In this document: positions 7,793 to 15,518 of the stretch, one piece after another | Numbering within the stretch: position 1 is the stretch's first letter | How the letters are laid out: every line of letters begins with the position of its first letter | Source of the DNA: Nanobdellati archaeon | GTDB lineage: Archaea; Nanobdellota; Nanobdellia; Woesearchaeales; JAADFO01 | Length of the DNA stretch: 57,356 bases | NCBI GenBank assembly: GCA_013152815.1 | Contig: JAADFO010000072.1 | Coordinates: 1 to 57,356, forward strand | Direction of reading: 5' to 3' | Translations under genes and position numbers: made by a program | Notes under the pieces: generated by a model | The model's input: the letters and a program-made list of their open reading frames with translations, nothing else | Told to the model about the DNA's origin: nothing | Database searches by the model: none

Positions 7793-8221
7793 CTAGAGCG
7801 GATCGATGAATTCAAAGTATGATTTCTTCTTGACAAGACCAAGAGATTCATAGAAGGCCATTGCTCCTGGATTGTCGGTCGCGGCAAAGAGGGCGATGCT
7901 ATCTGCTCCTGCCTCTTTTGCCCGCTCTTTCAGCGCTGCCATGAGCTTTCTGCCGATGCCCTTCCTCTGATGTACATCCTTGACGTAGAGTATGTCGATA
8001 TAGAAGATGTTGCCGGCAGTTATCTCGGCCAGCGCATAGCCTACCCATGTCCCTTCTTTCTTGGCGATGAGGAAGACTCCCTTTTCTTTATACCCTTTGA
8101 TGTACCGATACCCGCCCCCATCGTCCAGACCATGATAGGACGTGAAAGAAGGGACATCCCTGGATGCTTTGAAACATGCCCGGATATCAGCTTCTTCTCC
8201 TGGGCGTATGAGCAAGGCCAT
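7793..8221 (-). CDS. GNAT-family N-acetyltransferase
   Basis: Transfers an acetyl group from acetyl-CoA to an amine; substrate unknown. The 142-residue protein has the GNAT core: YIDILYVKDVHQRKGIGRKLM with the R/Q-x-x-G-x-G/A acetyl-CoA loop, then DNPGAMAFYESLGLVKK, as in RimI-like enzymes. The ATG at 8221 overlaps the nucS stop as TGATG, indicating translational coupling; the TTG one codon earlier is less likely. It is convergent with the HIT pair. Confidence 0.85.
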   Translation of the reverse strand: MALLIRPGEEADIRACFKASRDVPSFTSYHGLDDGGGYRYIKGYKEKGVFLIAKKEGTWVGYALAEITAGNIFYIDILYVKDVHQRKGIGRKLMAALKERAKEAGADSIALFAATDNPGAMAFYESLGLVKKKSYFEFIDPL

Positions 8222-8952
8222 CAAAAATCACCCAGCCGCGATTGGGATTTTCCATATTGCTCCAGGAACCGGGGAGGTTCGACGCGCTTGAAAGCATACC
8301 CTTTCTCACGGAGCATGGTCTCTGCGTTCGCAGAGATGGTCGGGGCTGCGATGACGCCCTGGACCTTGGAGAGCCCCTTCGCCTTCTTGATACGATGGAC
8401 ATAACGTTCGAGCTGGGAGACAGCAGCGAAGTCAGCCTTGTCACGCTTGCACTCGACGACCACCAGATCGCCGTCCCTGTCGTAGCCGAAGACGTCGATG
8501 AAACCGAATTTGGTATGCTCCTCCCTGCTGAGAGGGCGAAAGCCCGGAGAGATGAGCGAAGGGTTCTCGAAGATCATGTCAGACATGTCCTTCTCGGTCC
8601 CGGCAAGAAGCAGCTTCTCCTGGTCCAGCAGGGTCAGCGACTCGATGAAATGGATCCTTCGGATAGTGATCTCCATGAATTCTTTCTGGGCAGATGATCT
8701 GCTCGTGATCACCAGATGCCCGCCCACATTCTTGAGGCGATGGGTCGCGCCGCCTTTCATGTAGTTGACCGGGCTTGCCCCGAAAGGTGTATGCACAAGC
8801 AGGGTCCCGTCCTGCTTGATCATGATGAGCCGGTCCCCGAATCCGAGATAGCTCTGCGCTCTTCCGTTGTAGGCGATGGAGCAGTTCGCTGAAAAGATCA
8901 GGGTCTCCTTTGCCCGGAGCGCATCATTGATCCTGAGTTCATCTGTCTGCAT
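8221..8952 (-). CDS. nucS: Mismatch-specific endonuclease NucS/EndoMS
   Basis: NucS cuts both strands at mismatches and replaces MutSL repair in many archaea. The 243-residue protein has an N-terminal beta domain and a C-terminal RecB-like nuclease domain with the metal motif GFIDVFGYDRDGDLVVVECKR and the downstream Q of QLERYV. Length matches the family. A TATA box 27 nt before the ATG implies a leaderless message. It is co-transcribed with the acetyltransferase gene. Confidence 0.92.
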   Translation of the reverse strand: MQTDELRINDALRAKETLIFSANCSIAYNGRAQSYLGFGDRLIMIKQDGTLLVHTPFGASPVNYMKGGATHRLKNVGGHLVITSRSSAQKEFMEITIRRIHFIESLTLLDQEKLLLAGTEKDMSDMIFENPSLISPGFRPLSREEHTKFGFIDVFGYDRDGDLVVVECKRDKADFAAVSQLERYVHRIKKAKGLSKVQGVIAAPTISANAETMLREKGYAFKRVEPPRFLEQYGKSQSRLGDF

Positions 8953-8973
8953 CTTGAGGATGAAGAGCCGTCG

Positions 8974-8983
8974 ATTTTTAAAA
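8974..8983 (-). promoter_or_regulatory. TATA box for nucS
   Basis: ttttaaaaat on the minus strand, centred about 27 nt before the nucS ATG. Confidence 0.5.
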
Positions 8984-9019
8984 GTTCCCTCGGAGATGTG
9001 CGAGAGAGACCATGCAAAA

Positions 9020-9030
9020 CATTTATAAAG
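9020..9030 (+). promoter_or_regulatory. TATA box for tRNA-Pro and the downstream operon
   Basis: catttataaag lies about 32 nt upstream of the tRNA-Pro 5' end. The L37Ae ATG begins only 20 nt after the tRNA, so tRNA and operon may share this promoter. Confidence 0.55.
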
Positions 9031-9056
9031 GGGCCAAAGTTCCTAAGCACAATCTT

Positions 9057-9160
9057 GGGGCTATGGGGTAGTTTGGCTATCCTTTCCGGTTTGGGGCCGG
9101 ATGACCCCGGTTCAAATTGGACGTTCACACCAGGACTCCATGAAAGTCCGGGTAGCCCCA
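9057..9160 (+). tRNA. tRNA-Pro(TGG) with a 30-nt T-loop intron
   Basis: Acceptor GGGGCTA/TAGCCCC, discriminator A. The anticodon arm TCCGG-TTTGGGG-CCGGA is uninterrupted and gives anticodon TGG. The T arm is split: stem CCCGG (9106-9110), loop TTCAAA, then 30 extra nt (about 9117-9146), then T and CCGGG (9148-9152). Removing them yields a normal 74-nt tRNA. The insert folds back (GGACGTTCA against TGAAAGTCC). The exact cut is uncertain by 1 nt because both junctions carry a T. Confidence 0.88.
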
Positions 9161-9179
9161 TGTTATCGGATGCACAAAA

Positions 9180-9398
9180 ATGGCAGACACGACCAAATCA
9201 CCGGCAAAGCGCCTTGGTTCCCGCTATGGGCGACGGGTGCGTCACAAACTCAAAGATATCGAGATACTCCAGAAGAAAAGTTATAAATGCCCCTATTGCA
9301 ACGCCATCCGGGTAAGACGGTTGGCGGCGGGGATATGGCAATGCAGCAAATGCAAAGCCAAATTCGCCAATAAGGCCTATACGGTCAAAGCAGAGTAA
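9180..9398 (+). CDS. rpl37ae: 50S ribosomal protein L37Ae (L43e)
   Basis: Zinc-ribbon protein of the large ribosomal subunit (72 residues, usual length). It has the expected GSRYGRRVRHKL start region and both zinc pairs, CPYC and CSKC. First gene of a conserved archaeal cluster with RpoP, Pcc1 and prefoldin beta; it starts 20 nt after tRNA-Pro. Confidence 0.95.
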   Translation: MADTTKSPAKRLGSRYGRRVRHKLKDIEILQKKSYKCPYCNAIRVRRLAAGIWQCSKCKAKFANKAYTVKAE

Positions 9399-9415
9399 AG
9401 GAGTGATGAGATCCG

Positions 9416-9550
9416 ATGAATTATACCTGTTTCAACTGCAACAAGAGCGTCGATTTTTCTTTCCTGAGAAAACGTATCAGATGTCCCTATTGCGGATCCA
9501 AGATCCTGTTCAAGCCCAGGAAAGACATCACCAAAGTCCAGGCACGATGA
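9416..9550 (+). CDS. rpoP: DNA-directed RNA polymerase subunit P (Rpo12)
   Basis: The 44-residue protein begins MNYTCFNCNKSVDF and continues RIRCPYCGSKILFKPR, the signature of Rpo12/Rpb12, a zinc-ribbon subunit of the polymerase assembly platform. Both CxxC pairs are intact, in contrast to the zinc sites of A' and B' in this genome. Its stop overlaps the start of the next gene (ATGA). Position between L37Ae and Pcc1 is conserved in archaea. Confidence 0.92.
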   Translation: MNYTCFNCNKSVDFSFLRKRIRCPYCGSKILFKPRKDITKVQAR

Positions 9551-9783
9551 AGTACCGCCTCGATCTGTCCGTGAGTGATCCCGCAGTGAAAGGTCTGCTT
9601 GGACCAGGACATGCTAAGTATCAGAACAGCCGCTCGACAGTGCACATCGAGGGCGATGAGAAAGAGACCAGGATCAGGATTGAAGCCGATGATCCCGTGG
9701 CGCTCCAGGCGTCCATCAACGGCATCATCAACCTCATGAGGGTCGACGAGGCAGCAAAGGGTGTGATCGATGAATTCTCCTGA
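9547..9783 (+). CDS. pcc1: KEOPS complex subunit Pcc1
   Basis: Pcc1 is the dimerisation subunit of KEOPS, which makes the t6A modification at position 37 of ANN-decoding tRNAs. The 78-residue protein has the typical small alpha/beta pattern ending SINGIINLMRVDEAAKGV. The ATG at 9547 overlaps the rpoP stop. A longer reading from 9403 would overlap the whole of rpoP with non-homologous sequence and is rejected. Confidence 0.85.
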   Translation: MKYRLDLSVSDPAVKGLLGPGHAKYQNSRSTVHIEGDEKETRIRIEADDPVALQASINGIINLMRVDEAAKGVIDEFS

Positions 9784-10102
9784 ACAGCAGAAGAAGCTCC
9801 AGCAGCTGCAGATGATCGAGCAGAACCTCACCAACCTGCTCATGCAGCGTCAGCAGTTCCAGGGTCAGATTGCCGAAGTCGAGTCTGCCCTGAAGGAACT
9901 CAGGGGAAAGGACCATGCGTTCAAGATCATCGGCAATATCATGGTGAACACCAAAGCATCTGACCTCACCGTGGAGCTCACCCATCGGAAACAGCTCCTG
10001 GAGATACGGACCAAGACGCTGGAGAAGCAGGAGCAGCAGCTCAAGGCAAAGGCCAACCAGATGCAGGAAGATGTTCTCAAGGCCATGAAAAAAATGAAAT
10101 GA
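9770..10102 (+). CDS. pfdB: Prefoldin subunit beta
   Basis: Beta subunit of the hexameric chaperone that hands unfolded proteins to the thermosome. The 110-residue protein is two long coiled-coil helices joined by a beta hairpin around KIIGNIMVNT, with length typical of the family. It starts inside the end of pcc1 (14-bp overlap), preceded by ggtgtgatc as ribosome-binding site. Confidence 0.92.
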   Translation: MNSPEQQKKLQQLQMIEQNLTNLLMQRQQFQGQIAEVESALKELRGKDHAFKIIGNIMVNTKASDLTVELTHRKQLLEIRTKTLEKQEQQLKAKANQMQEDVLKAMKKMK

Positions 10103-10130
10103 ATGAAATGACTGTGGAGAAGTGAAGACA

Positions 10131-10379
10131 ATGCAATCCGTCAATGTGGAAGGGGTCATCGAACTCATAGAAGAGCTCGCCCTGGACAACACGGTCCCGA
10201 AGAACGTGAAGAACAAGCTGAACGCGGTCCTGAGCATCCTCAAGACAGAAGAGGATCTCAAGGTCAGGGTCAACAAGGTGTTGAACGACCTTGACGATGT
10301 CGTCGATGATCCCAATCTCCAGTCTTATACACGGACACAGCTGTGGAATATCGTCTCGGTTCTTGAGAAAGTAGAGTGA
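10131..10379 (+). CDS. UPF0147 family protein
   Basis: Small helical protein (82 residues) conserved in archaea with no established function; DNTVPKNVKNKLN and LQSYTRTQLWNIVSVLE fit the family. The ATG at 10131 is preferred over GTG at 10122 because ggag lies 11 nt upstream rather than 2. It closes the L37Ae operon. Confidence 0.8.
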   Translation: MQSVNVEGVIELIEELALDNTVPKNVKNKLNAVLSILKTEEDLKVRVNKVLNDLDDVVDDPNLQSYTRTQLWNIVSVLEKVE

Positions 10380-10421
10380 TTGGAGCGATGAGAGAAAGTT
10401 GCGCAGGCAGCAGAAGGATTT

Positions 10422-11033
10422 TCACGACCCTTTCTTGCCGGATCGGACACGCGTCCCACGCTTCCCCTTTTTCCTGCCAGAGGAAGGGCTGCCAAGTTTC
10501 ATGAATTCTTTTTGGGTCAGGAGCGCGTTGGGGATGAAAAGCTGGTCCCTGTTCCGGGTCTCCACCTTGGTCTCCAGAAGCGACACCCGGATGACCTTTC
10601 CTTCGATGTTCTGGAAACGGATACGGTCGCCTATTTCTATCTGTCGCCGCCGCAGAAGGAAAAAGCCTGCCATGATGTTGGGGATGAAATCCTTTATCGA
10701 CAGGAAGACGGAAAGGATGATGATGATCAGGAATGCCACCGAGATGATGTTGATGATGTAGGTCTTCAGCCCCATCTGGTCCAGGGCAGTGAGGACGGCG
10801 ATGAGATAGATGGTGTAGGAGACGAACTTGCCGAAGAAGTCCTCTATCTTGAGGTCGAAGCCGGTGGACTGGGCGACGAGCTTGGAGAGCGAGAACTCGC
10901 TGAGGAAACGCTGCGTGAACCGGCCGAACAGCTTCCCGAGGATGAATCCTATGAGGATGATGATAAGTGCAAGGAGGACGTCGGAGAAGACCGGCCGAAG
11001 GGTATCGGCAATCCATTGGATGATCGCTGCCAT
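10422..11033 (-). CDS. Small MscS-family mechanosensitive channel
   Basis: Membrane channel that would release osmolytes under hypo-osmotic stress. The 203-residue protein has three membrane helices (about 15-38, 65-88, 92-112), a pore-lining segment SIKDFIPNIMAGFFLLRRRQIEIGDRIRF and the beta domain (GKVIRVSLLETKVETRNRDQL). It ends shortly after FIPNALL in a basic tail, so the C-terminal alpha/beta vestibule of E. coli MscS (286 residues) is missing. A TATA box 29 nt before the ATG indicates a leaderless transcript, divergent from the Drg GTPase gene. Confidence 0.85.
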   Translation of the reverse strand: MAAIIQWIADTLRPVFSDVLLALIIILIGFILGKLFGRFTQRFLSEFSLSKLVAQSTGFDLKIEDFFGKFVSYTIYLIAVLTALDQMGLKTYIINIISVAFLIIIILSVFLSIKDFIPNIMAGFFLLRRRQIEIGDRIRFQNIEGKVIRVSLLETKVETRNRDQLFIPNALLTQKEFMKLGSPSSGRKKGKRGTRVRSGKKGS

Positions 11034-11056
11034 GACAGAGAGGAAGGGGAAGACAG

Positions 11057-11066
11057 GTATAAAAAG
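11057..11066 (-). promoter_or_regulatory. TATA box for the MscS-like gene
   Basis: ctttttatac on the minus strand, centred about 29 nt before the ATG at 11033. Confidence 0.5.
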
Positions 11067-11092
11067 CTATTGGCAGCAGGAAAATGACAATC

Positions 11093-11101
11093 CTTATATA
11101 C
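11093..11101 (+). promoter_or_regulatory. TATA box for the Drg GTPase gene
   Basis: cttatatac, centred about 36 nt before the ATG at 11133; predicts a leader of roughly 10 nt. Confidence 0.5.
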
Positions 11102-11132
11102 ACTTTTTCCACACGTTTTCTTAGGCAAGACC

Positions 11133-12230
11133 ATGGTCAATTACATCGAAGAGATAAAAGAGCTGGAAAAAGAGCTGGCCACGACCCCCTATAACAAGCG
11201 GACCCAGCATCATGTCGGCCTCATCAAGGCCAAGATAGCGAGACTGCGGGAATCCCAGATCAAGAGAAGCTCTTCGAAGAAGAAAGGGGAAGGCTTCTCA
11301 GTACGCAAGACCGGGGACGGGACCGTCATCCTGGTCGGCTATCCCAGCGTCGGCAAGTCGACACTGCTCAATGCCCTGACCAACGCGCGCTCGAAGATAG
11401 CAGCCTATGCCTTCACCACCCTGACCGTCATCCCGGGCCTCATGGTCTACGAGCATGCGAAGATACAGATCCTGGATGTCCCGGGCATTGTCAAGGGAGC
11501 TGCCCTGGGGATAGGAAGGGGAAAAGAGGTCCTCGCGGTCATGCGCAATGCCAACCTCGTCGTCTTCATCATCGACATCAACAGCCCCGGACATCTGAGG
11601 ATACTGCAGAAAGAGGTGCATGACACCGGCCTGCGGGTAAACAAGAGAAAACCGTTCGTGAAGATACGGAAGACCGCCAGGGGAGGCATCAGGATAGGTG
11701 CCACGGTGAAGCTGACCAGGATAACGAAGCAGACCATCACTGCCATACTCCACGAGTTCAAGATAAACAATGCAGATGTGCTCATACGTGATGACATCGA
11801 TGCGGAAGACCTCATCGACTGCATCGAGGACAACAAGGTGTATATCCCTGGCATGGTGGTCCTCAACAAGATCGACATGGCGACTCCTGCTCAGGTGAAG
11901 AAGGTGATGAAGGAGACAGGGGCAGACCTCGCCATATCTGCATCGATGAAGACGAACACCGAGAAGATGAAAGCAAGGATCTTCAGGGGACTGAATTTCA
12001 TCAGGATATACCTCAAGGAGCCCAACAAGCCGGCCGATACAGAAGTGCCATTGATCATGTTCAAGGGATCCACGCTGCACACGCTCTGTGAGAAGCTCCA
12101 CAGGGACTTTGTCACCCGGTTCAGGTTCGCGAGGATATGGGGCCCTTCTGCCAAGTTCGACGGCCAGAAGATGGTCAATCTCCGCCATGCCATCAAGGAC
12201 AAGGACATCATCGAACTGCACATAGCCTGA
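11133..12230 (+). CDS. drg: DRG-family GTP-binding protein
   Basis: Developmentally regulated GTP-binding protein, an Obg-related GTPase linked to the ribosome in archaea and eukaryotes. The 365 residues are the usual length: a helical N-terminus (EEIKELEKELATTPYNKRTQHH), G1 GYPSVGKST at about 69, G2 near AYAFTT, G3 DVPG, G4 NKID, and a C-terminal TGS domain ending in the typical IIELHIA. All motifs are intact. It is transcribed alone. Confidence 0.95.
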   Translation: MVNYIEEIKELEKELATTPYNKRTQHHVGLIKAKIARLRESQIKRSSSKKKGEGFSVRKTGDGTVILVGYPSVGKSTLLNALTNARSKIAAYAFTTLTVIPGLMVYEHAKIQILDVPGIVKGAALGIGRGKEVLAVMRNANLVVFIIDINSPGHLRILQKEVHDTGLRVNKRKPFVKIRKTARGGIRIGATVKLTRITKQTITAILHEFKINNADVLIRDDIDAEDLIDCIEDNKVYIPGMVVLNKIDMATPAQVKKVMKETGADLAISASMKTNTEKMKARIFRGLNFIRIYLKEPNKPADTEVPLIMFKGSTLHTLCEKLHRDFVTRFRFARIWGPSAKFDGQKMVNLRHAIKDKDIIELHIA

Positions 12231-12388
12231 GGAGAATCTCCTGTCAGGAAGATATCTGCAAAGGGAATATTTAAAAAGAGGCGATGTTTAATGCATACAT
12301 TCTTCTCAGAAGGAGGGCAAAGACCCGGAAATGACGATGAGAAGGCCATTCCATTCGGACAGACCAATCGACAGACGACGGTGATCAC

Positions 12389-12619
12389 ATGACGAACAAG
12401 GAAGCGAACCAGGATGAACAGGTAGGTTTCCATAAGGGATCGTTGAGCGTCCTCATCAAGGAGAGGCAGGAGATGATGAAGATCCTCCAGGTAGTGGAAC
12501 AGCTCATGCAGGTCCATATCACTGCACTGAAAGAGCTGGGCATAGACCTTGAGAAAGAGGCCAAGGCATTGGAGAAGACCTCCCAGAAGAAGAAGCCCAT
12601 AGAGGATATGCTTAAATAA
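12389..12619 (+). CDS. Small helical hypothetical protein
   Basis: The 76-residue product is charged and almost entirely helical (KERQEMMKILQVVEQLMQVHITALKEL region), probably a coiled coil. I do not recognise the family. ggtgatc lies just upstream of the ATG, and a TATA box at 12267-12277 predicts a leader of about 90 nt. It sits between the Drg GTPase and eIF5A, but eIF5A has its own promoter. Confidence 0.6.
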   Translation: MTNKEANQDEQVGFHKGSLSVLIKERQEMMKILQVVEQLMQVHITALKELGIDLEKEAKALEKTSQKKKPIEDMLK

Positions 12620-12674
12620 GAGGGAAGAGACCTTTCAGACCAGGCCTTGACAGGGCGGCATTTGCTGACGAAAC

Positions 12675-12685
12675 CTTTTTAAAAG
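12675..12685 (+). promoter_or_regulatory. TATA box for eIF5A
   Basis: ctttttaaaag, about 38 nt before the ATG at 12718. Confidence 0.45.
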
Positions 12686-12717
12686 GAAGGAAATCTCTCA
12701 GAAGAGGTATACATACG

Positions 12718-13113
12718 ATGGAAACCAAGCTCACCAGCGTAGGATCGTTGCAGAGAGGAAGCTATGTCATCGTTGATGGGGTGGCGAGCAAAGTCACCGA
12801 TACCCAGACGTCACGGCCAGGAAAGCACGGCCACGCCAAGGTACGGCTTTCGGCTGTAGGACTCATCGACGGCAAGAAACGCATCATCGTCATGCCTGGT
12901 CATGACAATATCGAAGTGCCCATGATCGGAAAGAAGACCGCACAGGTGCTCTCGGTAACGCAGGACAAGGTGAGTGTCATGGATATCGAGACCTATGAGA
13001 CCTTTGAGCTGGACATCCCAGACGAACTCAAGGGCCAGGATTTTGAAGGAAAGAATGTGCTCTACTGGCAGATCCTGGCTGACAGGGTCCTGAAACAGGT
13101 CAAGAACGATTGA
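12718..13113 (+). CDS. eif5a: Translation initiation factor 5A
   Basis: Archaeal eIF5A (EF-P homologue) relieves ribosome stalling. The 131-residue protein has the hypusine loop SRPGKHGHAK, in which K36 is the modified lysine, followed by an OB-fold domain. Length is typical. It is followed 22 nt later by L40e, probably in the same transcript. Confidence 0.95.
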   Translation: METKLTSVGSLQRGSYVIVDGVASKVTDTQTSRPGKHGHAKVRLSAVGLIDGKKRIIVMPGHDNIEVPMIGKKTAQVLSVTQDKVSVMDIETYETFELDIPDELKGQDFEGKNVLYWQILADRVLKQVKND

Positions 13114-13135
13114 GCGACATGCTGAGTGAACACCG

Positions 13136-13297
13136 ATGGGAAAATTTCCAGAAGCTGAGAACAGGATTCTTCGGAATATCTTTATCTGCAGGAAATGCAA
13201 GTCCAAGATTCGCACCACGAACATGAGAGTGCTCGCGAAGAAGGTCTCCTGCAGGAAATGCAACGGAAAATCCTTCAAGCCCATGCGGAAGAAGTGA
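13136..13297 (+). CDS. rpl40e: 50S ribosomal protein L40e
   Basis: Translation of this short frame gives a 53-residue protein starting MGKFPEAENRILRN, with zinc pairs CRKC (18-21) and CRKC (39-42) and a basic C-terminus. The PEAE start and both CxxC pairs identify L40e. It lies just after eIF5A. Confidence 0.9.
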   Translation: MGKFPEAENRILRNIFICRKCKSKIRTTNMRVLAKKVSCRKCNGKSFKPMRKK

Positions 13298-13392
13298 ACG
13301 AACAGGTCAATGCTTCTTTTTCCTTTTCTGGAGGAGTGTAGGAGCAGCTGTTTGGGCAATACTGTCAGACCAAAAGAGGGGAACTGTCACCT

Positions 13393-14595
13393 ATGGCCAT
13401 GGATGTCAATAATGTAGCAGGAATTCTTTTTATCATCATTCTCAGCATTGTGCTTTATAAAGAACGGAAGAAGCTCGACATGGAGAAGATTGCTTTTCCT
13501 CTTCTTTATTTTGTCATGTATCGGGCCAAATGGGGAGTCAAGGCCATGGACCGCATGGCCAAGAGGTATAAGCAGACAGTCAAGTGGTTCGGCCTCATAG
13601 GCATAGGGTTCGGTGTCGTCGGCATGCTCCTCATGTCCGTTGAGCTGGTCCGCAACGCCATCATGGTCTTCATCACCGAAGAGGTCATCCCCGGCGTCGG
13701 TGTCGTCCTTCCCATCCAGGCGAAAGGAGTCTTCTTCGTTCCGTTCATCTACTGGATCATCAGCATCTTCCAGGTCGCGTCGGTCCATGAATTTGCCCAT
13801 GGTGTCGTGGCCAGGAGATTCGGCATGAAGATCAAGAATTCTGGCCTTGCGTTCCTCGGCATCATCGTCCCGTTGGTCCCTGCAGCATTTGTCGAACCGG
13901 ACGACAAGCAGATGGCCAAGAAGAGGCATCTGCATCAGCAGGCCATGTTCTCGGCAGGACCCTTCATAAATATCATCATGGGAGGCCTGTTCTTCCTCCT
14001 GCTCATAGGCATCATGATCCCCCTTGCCCAGGACATCAGCAAGGTGGATGGCATGGAGGTCGTCATCCTGGCCAAAGGAGAAGGGGGAAAGATGTTTCCT
14101 GCAGAGGCGGCCGGCCTGAGCGTGGGTGATGTCATCACCACCCTCGATGGCGTACCCATGGATGCCCTGGAGAATTTCACGTCCATCCTCCGTGACAAGC
14201 ATCCTGGCGACACCCTGGCGGTCGAGACCAGCACCAAGGGCAAGGAGCACCTCACCATCACCCTGACCCAGAAGCCGAAGAACGCTTCTCTGGCGTATTT
14301 CGGCCTTTCGGTGAGTCCGCATTCGATCATCGCCCCTGCGGTGAAAGAACGCTACGGAATCCTCGCTGATGCGTTCCTCTGGACGACGAGCCTCATCTTC
14401 TTCATGTTCCTGCTCAACCTCGGCATAGGCCTCTTCAACCTTCTTCCCATGGGTCCTGTGGATGGAGGGAGGATGCTCAAGCTCGCTTCCACCGACCTGT
14501 TCGGAGAGAAGAGAGGCATCCTCGTCTGGAAGGCCGTATCCTATTTCTTCTTCGCTGTATTGCTGTTCCTGCTCTACAACTCTTTTTTCGGATAG
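13393..14595 (+). CDS. Site-2 protease family zinc metalloprotease (M50)
   Basis: Intramembrane protease that cleaves membrane-anchored substrates. The 400-residue protein has several membrane helices, the zinc motif HEFAH (H132, E133, H136), a PDZ domain at about 215-290 (AGLSVGDVITTLDGVP) and the second motif NLLPMGPVDGGR, whose Asp is the third zinc ligand. All catalytic residues are present. Substrate unknown. The gene begins 95 bp after L40e; the start could be 13393 or the in-frame ATG at 13399. Confidence 0.9.
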   Translation: MAMDVNNVAGILFIIILSIVLYKERKKLDMEKIAFPLLYFVMYRAKWGVKAMDRMAKRYKQTVKWFGLIGIGFGVVGMLLMSVELVRNAIMVFITEEVIPGVGVVLPIQAKGVFFVPFIYWIISIFQVASVHEFAHGVVARRFGMKIKNSGLAFLGIIVPLVPAAFVEPDDKQMAKKRHLHQQAMFSAGPFINIIMGGLFFLLLIGIMIPLAQDISKVDGMEVVILAKGEGGKMFPAEAAGLSVGDVITTLDGVPMDALENFTSILRDKHPGDTLAVETSTKGKEHLTITLTQKPKNASLAYFGLSVSPHSIIAPAVKERYGILADAFLWTTSLIFFMFLLNLGIGLFNLLPMGPVDGGRMLKLASTDLFGEKRGILVWKAVSYFFFAVLLFLLYNSFFG

Positions 14596-14604
14596 GTTTA
14601 TATC
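14596..14604 (+). promoter_or_regulatory. TATA box for the SpoU-type methyltransferase
   Basis: gtttatatc is centred 27 nt before the ATG at 14627 and overlaps the end of the protease gene region, supporting a leaderless start. Confidence 0.5.
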
Positions 14605-14626
14605 TGAGCCAGAGATTCCCACGTCA

Positions 14627-15322
14627 ATGATAGATGTCATCCTGATGGAACCAGAGCATCCGGGAAATCTCGGTGCAGTGGCAAGGGCAGTCAAGAATTT
14701 CGGGATTGCCGGGTTCGTGCTGGTGGATCCGAAAGCAGACAGGGATGCAGAAGAAGCCATCAACAGGGCAAAATGGGCCAAAGACATCCTGAAGGCAGCA
14801 AAGGTTATCAAGAAGGAGGAACTGGGGGCCTATGATTATCTCATCAGCACATCGGCGAAGATGGGGACAGACTATAACATCCCCCGTTCTCCGCTGGACC
14901 CGTCGCAGCTCGCGAAGAAGATAGTCAGAAAGCCGATGCAGAGGAAGAAGATCGGCATCCTCTTCGGCAGGGAAAGCTCGGGCCTGACCAATGAAGAGAT
15001 AGGGATGTGTGATTTCCTGGTGAGCATCCCCGGGCACAAAGGCTATCCTGTCTTCAATCTTTCCCATGCAGTGGCCATCATACTCTATGAACTGTTCAAG
15101 GAGAGCCAGAAAGAGAGTTCGGTCTCTCACATACGCATGCTGTCTGGAAAAGAGAAGAACATCCTCATCGGGCACGTCGATGCAGCCATCAGGGCGTTGG
15201 ACTTCAAGCCGAAGGAGAAGGCAGAGACCCAGAAGAAGGCATGGAAGCATGTCATCGGAAAGGCCATGCTGACCCGGAGAGAAGGCTTCGCCCTCATGGG
15301 ATTCTTCAGAAAGATCAGATAA
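14627..15322 (+). CDS. trmJ: SpoU/TrmJ-family RNA 2'-O-methyltransferase
   Basis: SPOUT methyltransferase that methylates a ribose 2'-hydroxyl, in archaeal TrmJ at position 32 of tRNA. The 231-residue protein has motif 1 EPEHPGNLGAVARAVKNFG, motif 2 GILFGRESSGLTNEE and motif 3 YPVFNLSHAVAIILYE, with a helical C-terminal extension as in TrmJ. The open frame extends upstream to 14462 but the conserved start MIDVILMEPEHPGN and the TATA box fix the start at 14627. tRNA specificity is inferred from family. Confidence 0.88.
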   Translation: MIDVILMEPEHPGNLGAVARAVKNFGIAGFVLVDPKADRDAEEAINRAKWAKDILKAAKVIKKEELGAYDYLISTSAKMGTDYNIPRSPLDPSQLAKKIVRKPMQRKKIGILFGRESSGLTNEEIGMCDFLVSIPGHKGYPVFNLSHAVAIILYELFKESQKESSVSHIRMLSGKEKNILIGHVDAAIRALDFKPKEKAETQKKAWKHVIGKAMLTRREGFALMGFFRKIR

Positions 15323-15518
15323 GATCGATAGAGACACAGGGCACCCACAGCAAGACAGAGAGCATACACGCATATACAAAACATATATATACCAGCAGAA
15401 CATTAATAATCGTGGCGATAGGATACAGAGACAACAATGATGACCGTAAGGCGAATACACAACCATTGAGTTCCTGGACACCCTCGAGAACATCTACATC
15501 GTCCCTCCTGATTCTTTC

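Noticed and set aside
9403-9546. Extended N-terminus for Pcc1
   Set aside because: The extension overlaps rpoP in another frame; the conserved Pcc1 start is at 9547 in an ATGA overlap.
12291-12392. 33-codon frame before the 76-residue gene
   Set aside because: Its ATG lies upstream of the transcript start predicted from the TATA box at 12267-12277, and it has no ribosome-binding site.
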